Assembly (NCBI RefSeq): GCF_008364625.2
Contig: NZ_CP126604.1
Coordinates: forward strand, 1,798,001 to 1,862,000
Direction: 5' to 3'
Source of the DNA: Enterobacter dykesii
GTDB taxonomy: Bacteria; Pseudomonadota; Gammaproteobacteria; Enterobacterales; Enterobacteriaceae
Length of the DNA stretch: 64,000 bases
Shown here: one piece after another, positions 31,204 through 42,879 of the stretch
Layout: the number at the start of each line of letters is the position of its first letter
How positions within the stretch are numbered: position 1 is the first letter of the stretch
The notes under the pieces: model-generated
Told to the model about the DNA's origin: nothing
Databases searched by the model: none
The model's input: only the letters and a program-made list of their open reading frames with translations
Made by a program: the position numbers and the translations under genes

Positions 31204-32188
31204 GCGCCCCTCCGCGACGAAAGATAAGCCACAGAAACCACGGCGCGCCGAGAAGGCTGGTCAGTAAGCCGACCGGCATTTCCGCCGGAGCGACGAGGCT
31301 GCGCGCCAGCGTATCGGCCACCAGCAGGAGCAGCGCGCCGGCCAGCACCGAACCGGGGAGCACCGCCCGGTGGTCGGCTCCCAGCCACATGCGCACCAGG
31401 TGCGGCACCACCAGGCCGACGAAGCCGATCACGCCGCTGACCGCAACGGCGGCAGCCACCAGCAGGGCACTGCACAGCAGCAGGATCCGCTGCACGACGG
31501 CAACCTCCACGCCGAGGTAGTGCGCCTCTTCGTCGCCCAACTGCAGCAGGTTGAGGGCGCCTGCCAGACGCCAGATCGCCAGCGCGGTGGGGACCATCAG
31601 CGACGCGACGGCCAGCAGCGTTGACCACTGCGCCTGGCCGAGGCTGCCCATTCCCCAGAGCGAAAGCTGGCGAAGCTGTGCATCATTGCTGAGCCATGAC
31701 AGTACGCCGACGGCTGCGCCGCACAGGGCGTTGATGGCAATGCCCACCAGCAGCAGGCGCGACAGGGAAGCGTCACGCTGTCGGCTGAGCAGGAAAATCA
31801 CGAAGGTGGCGGCCAGCGCGCCGAGAAACGCCGCCAGCATCGGGGCATACAGCATCACCAGGGCAGGCAGCGAGAGCGGAATCACCACCCACAGCGCAAC
31901 GGCGAGCGCCGCGCCGCTGCTGATGCCGAGCAGCCCCGGGTCCGCCAGCGGATTTCGAAACAGCCCCTGCATCACGCAGCCCGCCAGCGCCAGCGAACCG
32001 CCGATCGTCAGCGCCAGCAGCACGCGGGGCAGGCGGATCGTCAGCCAGATCTGACGCAGCGCCTCGTCGGTGCCGTTCCACAGCAGGCTGACCGGCAGGC
32101 GTAATGCCCCAACCCCGGTCGCTGCGAGCGTCATGATTGTCAGGATCGCGGCCAGCATCCATAACGATAAGGCTATCCGCCGGGACAT
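31196..32188 (-). CDS. hmuU: Heme ABC transporter permease HmuU
   Basis: 330 residues of the FecCD permease family with about ten helices. LAGCVMQGLFRNPLADPGLL and GFVGLVVPHLVRM are the family signatures. It receives heme from HmuT. Its start overlaps the hmuT stop by one base (TGATG), so the two are translationally coupled. Confidence 0.94.
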   Translation of the reverse strand: MSRRIALSLWMLAAILTIMTLAATGVGALRLPVSLLWNGTDEALRQIWLTIRLPRVLLALTIGGSLALAGCVMQGLFRNPLADPGLLGISSGAALAVALWVVIPLSLPALVMLYAPMLAAFLGALAATFVIFLLSRQRDASLSRLLLVGIAINALCGAAVGVLSWLSNDAQLRQLSLWGMGSLGQAQWSTLLAVASLMVPTALAIWRLAGALNLLQLGDEEAHYLGVEVAVVQRILLLCSALLVAAAVAVSGVIGFVGLVVPHLVRMWLGADHRAVLPGSVLAGALLLLVADTLARSLVAPAEMPVGLLTSLLGAPWFLWLIFRRGGAHG

Positions 32189-33009
32189 CAGGGCAGCTGC
32201 TCCGCTTTGGCACGCAGCTGCCGGATGGCTTCCGGCGTTCGCACGCTGAAGCCCAGCAGCGCCATATCATCAATCGCCAGCACCTGCTTATTACGTCCTG
32301 CCGGGGTTTGCGCCAGGCCGGGCAGCTTCCACAGATTCGCTTCCCCACCCAGGGCGTTGATCCCGTCCTGCGAAATCACCACCAGATCGGGCCGGCTGGC
32401 AATTGTCCCTTCCTGAGACAGCGGCTGATAGCGGGTGAACCCCTGCATCGCGTTCTGCAGCCCCGCCGCACGAATGGCCGCGTCCGCGCCGGTCTGTTGT
32501 CCGGCGGCCATGGCGGTCATCCCGCCGTGGTTGAGAATAAACAGTACCCGCTTATCGATCGGTGACGCGGGAAGCGCCGACAGCGCATGACGCAGCGTAT
32601 TGCGCAGGACTTCCCCCTCGGCCTCGCGGTGCGTCGCTTCAGCGACGATCCGCACCTTTTCGTCAATGACTTTCAGGTCGTTACCGGCGGGAACAACGAT
32701 TACCCTGACGTGGCTTTGCTCAACCTGCTTTAGCGCCAGAGAGGGCTGCGCCTGGGCGCTGGCCAGCACCAGCGTGGGGCGCATGGATAAGATCCCTTCC
32801 GCGTTGAGCTGACGCAGATAGCCCACGTCCGGCAGCGCGTTCGCCGCCTGCGGCCACTGGCTTGTGCTGTCGCGGGCCACCAGAGAAGACGACGCGCCGA
32901 GGGCGTAGACAATCTCGGTGACGTCACCACCGAGCGTGACGATTTTCTCCTGCGGCGCAGCAAACACCAGCAGGGGCAGGGCGCTGAGGAGGACTAGCCA
33001 CCGTTTCAT
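32188..33009 (-). CDS. hmuT: Periplasmic heme-binding protein HmuT
   Basis: 273 residues with a signal peptide (MKRWLVLLSALPLLVFA). It is a helical-backbone class III binding protein that carries heme to HmuUV. The ATG at 33009 overlaps the hmuS stop in an ATGA junction and gives the signal peptide directly; the frame is open upstream, but that sequence is antisense-like to hmuS and not signal-like. YLRQLNAEGILSMRPTLVL is typical of the family. Confidence 0.93.
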   Translation of the reverse strand: MKRWLVLLSALPLLVFAAPQEKIVTLGGDVTEIVYALGASSSLVARDSTSQWPQAANALPDVGYLRQLNAEGILSMRPTLVLASAQAQPSLALKQVEQSHVRVIVVPAGNDLKVIDEKVRIVAEATHREAEGEVLRNTLRHALSALPASPIDKRVLFILNHGGMTAMAAGQQTGADAAIRAAGLQNAMQGFTRYQPLSQEGTIASRPDLVVISQDGINALGGEANLWKLPGLAQTPAGRNKQVLAIDDMALLGFSVRTPEAIRQLRAKAEQLP

Positions 33010-34034
33010 GCGGCCAGCCCTTTCGCCGTCAGGGCGTCTATCTGGCTGCGCCACTGGCTTTGCTCCGGCTCGCCTTCGGTGCGCTGGCCGTACAGCTGGG
33101 CGATTTGCGTCCCGTCGGCGGCAAACAGCTCCAGACTGGTGACATGCCCATCTGCGGTTGGTTTGCGCGTGACCCACGTCTCCGCAATGGCGTCTTCAAG
33201 CAAATGCAGGGTAAAGGTTGGGTTAAAGACGTTCAGCCAGCCTTTCATCGGCGCCAGCTTTTCCACCGCGCCGGTGAAAATCTGCACGCAGCCGCGGTTG
33301 CCGACGAAGACCATGATTTCATTGCCGTCCCGACGCGCCGTCTCCAGCAGCTGCGCCAGCGCGCTGTTCTCTACCCGACAGGCCAGATCGTCCCCCACCA
33401 GGCGAAACGCCTGTTGGCGGCTAAGATTGTGGCGCTTCAGCAGGCTGAAGAACTGGTGCACGTCGGTCATGGCGCGCCACTCTTTATCCACGAGAGCCGC
33501 GTTTGCGTTTTCTGCGTGAGCCGGGGCATCGGCAACCTTCAGTTCAAGCGGCGGGTTGTCAGCAAAGATAAAGCGGGTCAGCGCGTCGCCCCAGGCGGAA
33601 ACGTCGGTATTATCCGTGGCGTAGACCTTCAGCAGGGCATCCCCCTGGTGGTCGAAGAACTGAATGCTCTGCCGCTCGCCGCGGGCGGTGGCTTCGCTGA
33701 TGTGAAACGCGCTTGCCCACTGGTTGAGGAACAGGCGCAGATCCAGCGCGCGCGGGTTCAGCACCAGCCCGGCGTGGCCGTTCAGGTGCTGGTTGGTGAA
33801 ATTCCCTACCTGTTCGTGAACGGCGTATTCGTTGCGGCAGATACATTTGGTTTCGCCCACCGTCTCCAGCGCGCCCAGGATCTCGCGGATTTCACCGTGC
33901 AGTCGCCAGGCGTCGTGTCCCACGCGGGCAAAGGTGAGCTCTGCTTCGCTGATGTTCATTAACCCTGCGACGTCGCGCGCGTACTTACCCGGATTTTCTT
34001 TTTTTAGCTCAAGCCAGCGTGTGTAGTGATTCAT
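33006..34034 (-). CDS. hmuS: Hemin-degrading factor HmuS
   Basis: 342 residues of the HemS/ChuS family, built of two similar halves (about 1–165 and 170–342) that form the heme pocket. Members bind cytoplasmic heme and, in ChuS-type proteins, open the porphyrin ring to release iron. It lies between the receptor and the ABC transporter, with an ATGA overlap to hmuT. Confidence 0.92.
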   Translation of the reverse strand: MNHYTRWLELKKENPGKYARDVAGLMNISEAELTFARVGHDAWRLHGEIREILGALETVGETKCICRNEYAVHEQVGNFTNQHLNGHAGLVLNPRALDLRLFLNQWASAFHISEATARGERQSIQFFDHQGDALLKVYATDNTDVSAWGDALTRFIFADNPPLELKVADAPAHAENANAALVDKEWRAMTDVHQFFSLLKRHNLSRQQAFRLVGDDLACRVENSALAQLLETARRDGNEIMVFVGNRGCVQIFTGAVEKLAPMKGWLNVFNPTFTLHLLEDAIAETWVTRKPTADGHVTSLELFAADGTQIAQLYGQRTEGEPEQSQWRSQIDALTAKGLAA

Positions 34035-34082
34035 TGTCTCTTCCTTTCAAAGCAATGCCCCGGTCAGCCCGGAGCGAAGGGA

Positions 34083-36065
34083 TTACCATTGATAACTGAC
34101 GAAAATCTTCCCATTACGACCATCCTGAGGAATGCCCTGAGGTGACCAGTATTCTTTGTCAAAGGCGTTGCCGAGTACCAGCGTCGTGGTCACGCCTTTG
34201 AGTCGCTCCTGGCCCTTATAGCTGACATAGAAGTCGTTAACCGCATAGCCCGGCTGTTTGCTGTAGCTGCTGCTGATATGCGTTGAGCGATCGACAAAGG
34301 TGCCAATCCAGCCGACGGAGAACCCGCTTTGCGCCACCGGAATGTCCAGCTTGCTGGTGACGGTATCCGGGTTGATGCTGGAGATGTACTCGCCCGTATC
34401 GCTGTCTTTCCCGCGCGTGCGGTTATAGGCCAGGTCCAGGTTGAATAGGTCGGCAGAGTATTTTGCCATCATGTCCCAGCCCCAGATTTTGGCGTTCGGG
34501 ACGTTATAGGACATGGTGGTTGCCGCCGCAAAATCGACGGTGGTAGAGATATAGTCTTTGGCTTTGGTATCGAAGTAGCTGGCTTTGAACTCCAGCGCAT
34601 CGTTGGCAAGCATGAGATCGTCAAAGCGCAGGCCAAATCCAAACTCCTGCGTTTCGTTGGTTTCCGGGCGCAGGTTCGGGTTTGGCACCCAGTAGTTGGT
34701 ATAGAAGCGGCCAATGGAGAAGTGTTTGGCGTCGTTATACATCTCGCCCATAGTCGGCGCGCGGAACGCCTGCGCGTACGAGCCAAACAGCATCAGCCAG
34801 TCGGTTGGGCTGACGGTCAATCCGGCGCGGGAGGACCATTTATCGGCATCGACATCGTCGTAGCCATTGCTGCTGCCGCGGTAGTTGTCATAGCGGGTAC
34901 CGCCAAGAAGAGTGACGGGGAGGTCGCGCAGGGTAATTTCGTCCTGCAGCCAGCCAGAGCTGAAATCAATTTTCGCCTCCGGGAACCCGGTGGTGGCCCC
35001 GCCCGGATGCTGCTCCTGACGGTAGTATTCTCCGCCGTAGGTCAGAAGGTGTGCTGCAAAGGTGTCGCTGAACAGACGGGTGCGGTTTTCCACCTTGCCG
35101 CCTTTGGTGGTTTGCTTGCGAAACTCGCCGCTGCCGTCGATGTTCTGGGCATTGATGCGCGCTTCGGACCAGTAAACCTTCGCATCGGCATTCAGCCAGT
35201 CGTTATCTTCCGGGGCGATGCTGTAGCCCAGCTGCGCGTCGCGCTGAATGGTGGAGCGATCGGTCATCGGGTTACTGCTGTCCGCCCCGATGGTTTGCGG
35301 ATTTTTTGGCTCCTGGGCATCGTTGTTGTAGTAGCGCAGCGAGCCGCTCAGGGTCTGGGCCGGGTCGATTTTCCAGCTGCCTTTCGCCAGCATGTTATTG
35401 ATGGACTCGTCATTAGGCGCGCTTGCGCCGTCGCTCTGGCGGATGTCACCGCGATCCCGGCTGGACCATGAGACCAGACCGTCCAGCGTATCGGTGCGGC
35501 CATAGGCGCTGGCGCCCATCCCGAGGCTACGATCGCCCGTCGCGCCAGTACCAAACACGCGGTAACCACTGTTTTTACCCGGCTCCAGCAGATCTTTTGC
35601 ATCAACGGTGTCATACGAAATCACGCCGCCCAGCGCGCCGCTGCCGTACAGCAGGGCCGACGGGCCGCGGACCACTTCGATACGTTTGATGAGCGCGGGA
35701 TCGAGGAAGGTGCTGTTCAGGTGGCCGGTATCGGTGCCCTGGCGCACGCCGTCAACCAGCACCAGCACGCCGCGACGGTCATATCCGCGCAGGTTCACGT
35801 CCTGCCCGTTGGTGCGCCCGGTGCCGTCCAGCGTCAGGCCGGGGACGTTACGCAGCAGGTCGGCAGCAGAGCTGGCGGTTTGCTTCTCCGGCGCGCTGGC
35901 GTCAATCACGTTCACCATCATGGGGGCTTCAAAGGCGCTGCGGGCGTTGCCCGTGGCGGTGACGGTAATGTCATCTGTGGCGGCAAACGCGACTCCCGGC
36001 AGGGCGCTGACAATCGCCAGCGCCAGAAGTGACGGGCGTAAAGATGCGGAAGGCAGGTGTGGCAT
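34083..36065 (-). CDS. hmuR: TonB-dependent heme receptor HmuR
   Basis: 660 residues with a signal peptide ending ALPGVAFA, a TonB box near DDITVTATG, a plug domain and a 22-strand barrel ending in aromatic W (SYQW). The heme-receptor signature FRAP is followed by NPNL (FRAPTMGEMYND ... VPNPNLRPET) in the loop that carries the heme-ligand His. It moves heme into the periplasm using TonB energy. hmuS follows after 48 bases and hemP precedes it by 76 bases. Confidence 0.95.
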   Translation of the reverse strand: MPHLPSASLRPSLLALAIVSALPGVAFAATDDITVTATGNARSAFEAPMMVNVIDASAPEKQTASSAADLLRNVPGLTLDGTGRTNGQDVNLRGYDRRGVLVLVDGVRQGTDTGHLNSTFLDPALIKRIEVVRGPSALLYGSGALGGVISYDTVDAKDLLEPGKNSGYRVFGTGATGDRSLGMGASAYGRTDTLDGLVSWSSRDRGDIRQSDGASAPNDESINNMLAKGSWKIDPAQTLSGSLRYYNNDAQEPKNPQTIGADSSNPMTDRSTIQRDAQLGYSIAPEDNDWLNADAKVYWSEARINAQNIDGSGEFRKQTTKGGKVENRTRLFSDTFAAHLLTYGGEYYRQEQHPGGATTGFPEAKIDFSSGWLQDEITLRDLPVTLLGGTRYDNYRGSSNGYDDVDADKWSSRAGLTVSPTDWLMLFGSYAQAFRAPTMGEMYNDAKHFSIGRFYTNYWVPNPNLRPETNETQEFGFGLRFDDLMLANDALEFKASYFDTKAKDYISTTVDFAAATTMSYNVPNAKIWGWDMMAKYSADLFNLDLAYNRTRGKDSDTGEYISSINPDTVTSKLDIPVAQSGFSVGWIGTFVDRSTHISSSYSKQPGYAVNDFYVSYKGQERLKGVTTTLVLGNAFDKEYWSPQGIPQDGRNGKIFVSYQW

Positions 36066-36141
36066 AGCAACTCTCCATAAGAAGTGAAAAGCGCTGGCTG
36101 CCTGGGTGTCACCTGGGTGGCTGGCGTATTGTTTGTGTTGT

Positions 36142-36324
36142 TTATTTTGTGAGGATCAGTTTTCCGGCATGGGTCTGGCGCAGCAGATAGCGCTGGCCGT
36201 CATGCTCGATAATGACCCGGCCCTCATCGCCGAGGAGGGTTTTGCTGTCAATCCGACGCTCGGAAAGGGCTGGTGCTGTGTCTGTTTTTGCTGGCGTTGC
36301 CGCGCTGTTATCCGTACGTGACAT
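36142..36324 (-). CDS. hemP: Hemin uptake protein HemP
   Basis: 60 residues. The conserved C-terminal half reads SKTLLG–GRVIIEHDG–YLLRQTHAGKLILTK, the HemP/YdiE family pattern. The start at 36324 is preferred; an upstream in-frame ATG at 36342 would add six residues. E. coli K-12 YdiE is the homologue and lies at the same place next to aroH, without the receptor genes. The exact role in heme uptake is unclear. It is the first gene of the cluster, directly behind a Fur box. Confidence 0.92.
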   Translation of the reverse strand: MSRTDNSAATPAKTDTAPALSERRIDSKTLLGDEGRVIIEHDGQRYLLRQTHAGKLILTK

Positions 36325-36349
36325 AATGTTTATAAATAACAATCAATGT

Positions 36350-36368
36350 AACAATGATAATCATTATC
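36350..36368 (-). promoter_or_regulatory. Fur box of the hemP–hmu operon
   Basis: 17 of 19 positions match the Fur consensus, with the palindromic core ATGATAATCATTATC. It lies 26–44 bases upstream of the hemP start, over the likely promoter. Iron-replete Fur should repress the whole heme cluster from here. Confidence 0.93.
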
Positions 36369-36428
36369 AATAAACTGCAAATTCACGGCAAGCGTTTTTA
36401 TGAAAAAAGGGTGAGAGGATCAAATTTG

Positions 36429-36481
36429 GGGTGAGGTGCGGTCTGATGCCCTCACCCCGACCCTCTCCCACAGGGAGAGGG
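36429..36481. repeat. Palindromic repeat element between hemP and aroH
   Basis: Two nested hairpins: GGGGTGAGG (36429–36437) pairs with CCTCACCCC (36450–36458), and CCCTCTCCC (36461–36469) pairs with GGGAGAGGG (36473–36481) with loop ACA. This CCCTCTCCC-type element recurs between genes in many enterobacterial chromosomes. It could also stop aroH transcription, although no U-run follows. Confidence 0.65.
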
Positions 36482-36495
36482 AGAAGGGTGGGATT

Positions 36496-37542
36496 TCAGA
36501 AGCGCGTATCTACCGCCGACGCCAGCTTCTCCAGCAGCAGTTCGCTGTCTTCCCAGCTCAGGCACGGGTCGGTGATCGACTGACCGTAAACCATCTGCTG
36601 CCCGGCAACGATTTTCTGCGTGCCTTCTTTGATAAAGCTCTCAGCCATAATCCCTGCAACGGCGGTCGAGCCGCTGCGGATCTGCTGGCATATCTCATCG
36701 CAGACGTCCAGCTGGCGACGATGCTGCTTCTGGCAGTTGCCGTGGCTGAAGTCCACCACCAAGTGTTCCGGCAGGTCGAACTCGGCCAGCGTTTCGCAGG
36801 CTGCTGCGATATCTTGCGCATGATAGTTCGGTTTTTTGCCGCCACGCATAATGATATGCCCGTACGGGTTACCGCTGGTCTGGTAGATGGTCATGTGACC
36901 GCTCTTGTCCGGCGACAGGAACATGTGGCTGGCACGGGCAGCGCGGATGGCATCAACCGCGATACGGGTGTTGCCATCGGTCCCGTTTTTAAAGCCGACC
37001 GGACAGGAGAGGGCGGAGGCCATCTCGCGGTGGATCTGGCTTTCGGTGGTGCGCGCGCCAATCGCGCCCCAGCTGATCAGATCGGCGATAAACTGCCCGG
37101 TCACCATATCGAGAAACTCGGTCGCCGTCGGCACGCCCAGCTCGTTGACCTGTAAAAGCAGCTTCCGCGCCAGCTCGATACCGTGGTTAACGCGATAGCT
37201 GCCGTTGAGGTCAGGATCGGAAATCAGGCCTTTCCAGCCCACCACGGTGCGCGGTTTTTCAAAGTAGGTGCGCATCACGATCTCAAGGCGATGCTGGTAC
37301 TTATCCCGCAGTCCCTGGAGTCGTTTTGCATAATCCATCGCGGCATCCAGATCGTGGATGGAGCAAGGCCCAATCACCACCAGAAGACGTTTGTCTTCAC
37401 CGTTAAGGATTTTTTCAATGCGGCGGCGGGAGGCCGTCACATGTTCCGCGACGGCGGCGGAAACGGGATGCCGCTGGGCCAGTTCAGCCGGCGTGACCAG
37501 GCTGTCAATGCGCGCAGTGCGGAGTTCATCGGTTTTATTCAT
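36496..37542 (-). CDS. aroH: 3-deoxy-7-phosphoheptulonate synthase, Trp-sensitive
   Basis: 348 residues, the AroH length. It condenses phosphoenolpyruvate and erythrose-4-P at the head of aromatic biosynthesis. VVIGPCSIHD, the RTYFEKPRT segment and the C-terminal WEDSELLLEKLA are typical of type I DAHP synthases. The assignment as the Trp-controlled isozyme rests on its position beside ppsR, as in E. coli, and on the TrpR operator upstream. Confidence 0.95.
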   Translation of the reverse strand: MNKTDELRTARIDSLVTPAELAQRHPVSAAVAEHVTASRRRIEKILNGEDKRLLVVIGPCSIHDLDAAMDYAKRLQGLRDKYQHRLEIVMRTYFEKPRTVVGWKGLISDPDLNGSYRVNHGIELARKLLLQVNELGVPTATEFLDMVTGQFIADLISWGAIGARTTESQIHREMASALSCPVGFKNGTDGNTRIAVDAIRAARASHMFLSPDKSGHMTIYQTSGNPYGHIIMRGGKKPNYHAQDIAAACETLAEFDLPEHLVVDFSHGNCQKQHRRQLDVCDEICQQIRSGSTAVAGIMAESFIKEGTQKIVAGQQMVYGQSITDPCLSWEDSELLLEKLASAVDTRF

Positions 37543-37630
37543 GGAATGTCTCAGAAAATTTTTGCTTCATCGGCAGACTACCGGGAAGTGATGGGCATCA
37601 CCTTAAACCAATCCCTGCTGATTTCAAGTT

Positions 37631-37648
37631 CGGGGCGACATCGCCCCG
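37631..37648. other. GC-rich hairpin in the aroH leader
   Basis: CGGGGCGA (37631–37638) pairs with TCGCCCCG (37641–37648) with a two-base loop on paper. It lies between the TrpR operator and the aroH start. Neither strand has a U-run after it, so it is not a standard terminator. Confidence 0.4.
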
Positions 37649-37683
37649 TGGTTGCAGATGATGATACCTGAATCTGAGTTAAT

Positions 37684-37701
37684 GTACTAGCGTATTAGTA
37701 C
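37684..37701 (-). promoter_or_regulatory. TrpR operator of aroH
   Basis: GTACTAGCG/TATTAGTAC is an 18-base near-palindrome matching 14 of 18 positions of the trp operator pattern GTACTAGTTAACTAGTAC, within a longer ATGTACTA–N6–TAGTACAT inverted repeat. E. coli aroH is a TrpR target. The site overlaps the last codons of ppsR. Confidence 0.87.
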
Positions 37702-38528
37702 ATGCGGCGATTAAGCCCCATGATGTCGAGAATTTTGGTGGCAATTTCTTCAACCGAATAGTTGGTGCTGTTCAGCCAAGGGATCTGGTTTTTGCGGTAC
37801 AGGGCCTCCACTTCTGAGACCTCCATTCGGCACTGGCGCATGGAGGCGTAGCGGCTGTTCTCGCGGCGCTCTTCGCGGATGGCGGCAAGGCGTTCCGGAT
37901 TAATGGTCAGGCCGAACAGCTTGTGCTGCAGCGGCTTAAGGGCGGCGGGCAGCACCAGGTTATCCATGTCGTCGGCGATAAACGGGTAGTTTGCGGCGCG
38001 AATACCGAACTGCATCGCCAGGTAGAGGCTGGTCGGCGTTTTGCCGCAGCGCGACACGCCGAGCAGGATCACCTGCGCCTGGTCGAGATTTCGCAGCGAG
38101 ATACCGTCGTCGTGGGCAAGGGTGTAGTCGATAGCGGCGATACGCGCGTCGTACTTGGTCAGGTTGCCGGGGTTTAGCCCGTGGGTACGGTGGGCAATCG
38201 GGGTCGGGTCGAGCTTAAGCTCGCTCTGCAGCGGCGCCACCAGCGCCTGCACGATATCCTGGCAGAAGCCTTCACTTTGCAGAATGATGGAGCGAATCTC
38301 CGGGATCACGATGGAGTAGAACACCAGCGGGCGGACGCCGGTCTGCTGGTAGATGGCGTCGATCTGGTCCTTCACCGCTTTGGCGCGGCTCTCGTTTTCG
38401 ACAAACGGCAGCGTGATGCTGTTAATCGAGACGGGAAACTGCGACATCACCGCGTGCCCCAGCACCTCGGCGGTGATCGCCGTACCATCAGAAATATAAA
38501 AAACATGGCGATCGACAGCACTATCCAT
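37695..38528 (-). CDS. ppsR: Phosphoenolpyruvate synthase regulatory protein (kinase/pyrophosphorylase)
   Basis: 277 residues from the ATG at 38528; a GTG three codons earlier is possible but the ATG matches the family. PpsR inactivates PpsA by ADP-dependent phosphorylation of its active-site threonine and reactivates it by phosphate-dependent removal. The P-loop [11 protein letters not shown] is near residue 150. It is divergent from its target ppsA across a regulatory region, as in E. coli. Confidence 0.95.
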   Translation of the reverse strand: MDSAVDRHVFYISDGTAITAEVLGHAVMSQFPVSINSITLPFVENESRAKAVKDQIDAIYQQTGVRPLVFYSIVIPEIRSIILQSEGFCQDIVQALVAPLQSELKLDPTPIAHRTHGLNPGNLTKYDARIAAIDYTLAHDDGISLRNLDQAQVILLGVSRCGKTPTSLYLAMQFGIRAANYPFIADDMDNLVLPAALKPLQHKLFGLTINPERLAAIREERRENSRYASMRQCRMEVSEVEALYRKNQIPWLNSTNYSVEEIATKILDIMGLNRRMY

Positions 38529-38863
38529 TTTACTCACCCTGAATATCAGACCTAATTGTCTGAAAGCATAAATTAAAAAAGTAATTTACACAGCAAAGAA
38601 CTTATCCTAATTATGAATGAAACGCTGTTTTTGATTTTCCTGAAAAGTGGATTTCATTTTTCAAATAGCGACTTTATTTTTGGGGTTTCTGGCTGAATAT
38701 AGAGGAATCATCGGGTTAATCGTTGATGGGAAAGTATCCGAAAAGTTGAATTTTTAAATTGCTTACACGATTCACCGTTTTTTTAGCCGAAATAAATATG
38801 CCAGTATAAATACGTAGTCAGGTGTTACTTACTCCGATCAAATATCACAAAAGGATTGTTTCG
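38529..38863. promoter_or_regulatory. Divergent ppsR/ppsA regulatory region with Cra-like site
   Basis: No gene lies in this 335-base AT-rich stretch. On the minus strand 38761–38776 reads GGTGAATCGTGTAAGC, close to the Cra (FruR) pattern TGAATCG with a diverging right arm; Cra activates E. coli ppsA during gluconeogenesis. The site is about 90 bases upstream of the ppsA ATG. A second TGAAACG half-site occurs near 38618. Binding is inferred. Confidence 0.55.
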
Positions 38864-41242
<2,379 letters not shown>

Positions 41243-41257
41243 AGCCACGCTGACCCG

Positions 41258-41290
41258 AAAAGGCGAGGATATTATTCCTCGCCTTTTTTA
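41258..41290 (+). terminator. ppsA terminator
   Basis: AAAAGGCGAGGA (41258–41269) pairs with TCCTCGCCTTTT (41276–41287), followed by further T. Confidence 0.92.
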
Positions 41291-41475
41291 TTTCATTTCT
41301 TATTTGCTCCCCATCACAAATAAAGTAAAAAACCAAATATCATAATTTGTCTGTCAATTTAGACAATTGTTAGCGCGCAAAGCGTTGCTAATACTTGAGC
41401 CTTACTGCGCATTTCCCTACCGATGATGCGCAACTGGTTGAAATACGTTTTAACCTGATAAAAAGGCAAATAACA

Positions 41476-42876
41476 ATGACACTCTCCTCTGTATTGCGTA
41501 CCAAAGATAAAATAGGTTATGGCTTAGGCGATATGGCCAGCGCGCTGGTCTGGCAAACGGCAACGTTATTTCTCGCTTATTTCTATACCGACGTTTTTGG
41601 ATTGCCCGCCGCGATTATGGGCACCATGTTTTTAGTGGTGCGCGTGGTCGATGCGTTTGTCGATCCGTGCATTGGCGCACTGGTTGACCGCACCCGGACG
41701 CGCCACGGTCGTTTCCGTCCCTGGCTGCTGTGGTTTGCCATTCCGTTCGGGGTGAGCTGCCTGATTACCTTCTATGTTCCGGACGTTGGGCCGACGGGAA
41801 AAATCGTTTATGCCTGCGTGACCTACGCGATTTTAAGCCTGATTTACTCCGCGATTAACGTGCCTTACTGCGCCATGCCCGGTGCGCTGACGCTGGATCC
41901 GCGCGAGCGTCATTCTCTGCAGTCGTGGCGCTTTGGCCTGTCGTTTATCGGCGGGCTGATCGTGACGGTTATTGCCCTGCCGCTGGTCTCACTGTTAGGC
42001 CAGGGCAACGTGCAGAAAGGCTATTTCTATGCCATGAGCCTGATGGGGCTGCTGGGCATTGTGCTGTTCTTCTGCTGTTTCCTGATGACCCGCGAGCGTT
42101 ATTCTCCGCGCAATGATACCTCCGGCTCCATGCTCACCGATTTAAAACTGCTGGCCGGCAACAGCCAGTGGCGTATTGTGTTCCTGTTTAATATTTTGCT
42201 GTTAACGGCGGTGGTGACGCGCGGTTCCGCCACCATGTATTACGTGAACTATGTGCTGCTGCGTCCGGATCTGGTTTTTGCCTTTATTGTTTCCGGCATG
42301 GTGGCCTCCTTAAGCGGCGCATTATTATCTGAACGGCTGCTGGGGAAATTTGACCGCGTGCGCGCCTACCAGTGGACCATTATCTCCTTCGTTATCTTCG
42401 GCGCGCTGATTTTCTTCCTGCCGCCTTCACAGGTGTGGCTAATCTTTGGCCTTAACATCGTCTTTAGCTTTATTCAAAACCTCACCACGCCGCTGCAGTG
42501 GACCATGTTCTCGGATGTGGTCGACTACGAAGAGCACCGCAGCGGCCGTCGTCTGGACGGGCTGGTTTTCTCCACCGCGCTGTTTGCCATCAAGTTTGGC
42601 CTGGCGCTGGGCGGGGCGGTCGTCGGCTGGGTGCTTGGCATGGTGGATTACGCCCCCGGCCAGGCAACCCAGGCGCCAGGCGTTCTCTCGACCATCAACG
42701 CGCTGTTCACCCTTATCCCGTGCGCGCTGTTCCTCTGCATGGTCGCGCTGCTTGCCATCTACAAGCTCAACAGCCGGCTGGTGGATTCTATCGCCCGGGA
42801 GCTGGCCAGCAAGCGTGAAGTCAGACCCGAGGCGGGGCAGCTCAGCCCGGCAACCCCTTCCGCACTACAGGAGTAA
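41476..42876 (+). CDS. GPH-family glycoside:cation symporter
   Basis: 466 residues with about 12 membrane helices. The family pattern (GYGLGDMASALVWQTATLF near the N terminus; DPCIGALVDRTRTRHGRFRPW) is that of the glycoside-pentoside-hexuronide symporters such as MelB, XylP and YicJ. The substrate cannot be read from the sequence. The adjacent GH3 glycosidase, three bases downstream, suggests uptake of a short beta-linked oligosaccharide or plant glycoside. The ATG at 41476 is chosen because the helical protein begins there; upstream in-frame starts lack similarity. Confidence 0.88.
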   Translation: MTLSSVLRTKDKIGYGLGDMASALVWQTATLFLAYFYTDVFGLPAAIMGTMFLVVRVVDAFVDPCIGALVDRTRTRHGRFRPWLLWFAIPFGVSCLITFYVPDVGPTGKIVYACVTYAILSLIYSAINVPYCAMPGALTLDPRERHSLQSWRFGLSFIGGLIVTVIALPLVSLLGQGNVQKGYFYAMSLMGLLGIVLFFCCFLMTRERYSPRNDTSGSMLTDLKLLAGNSQWRIVFLFNILLLTAVVTRGSATMYYVNYVLLRPDLVFAFIVSGMVASLSGALLSERLLGKFDRVRAYQWTIISFVIFGALIFFLPPSQVWLIFGLNIVFSFIQNLTTPLQWTMFSDVVDYEEHRSGRRLDGLVFSTALFAIKFGLALGGAVVGWVLGMVDYAPGQATQAPGVLSTINALFTLIPCALFLCMVALLAIYKLNSRLVDSIARELASKREVRPEAGQLSPATPSALQE

Positions 42877-42879
42877 AAC

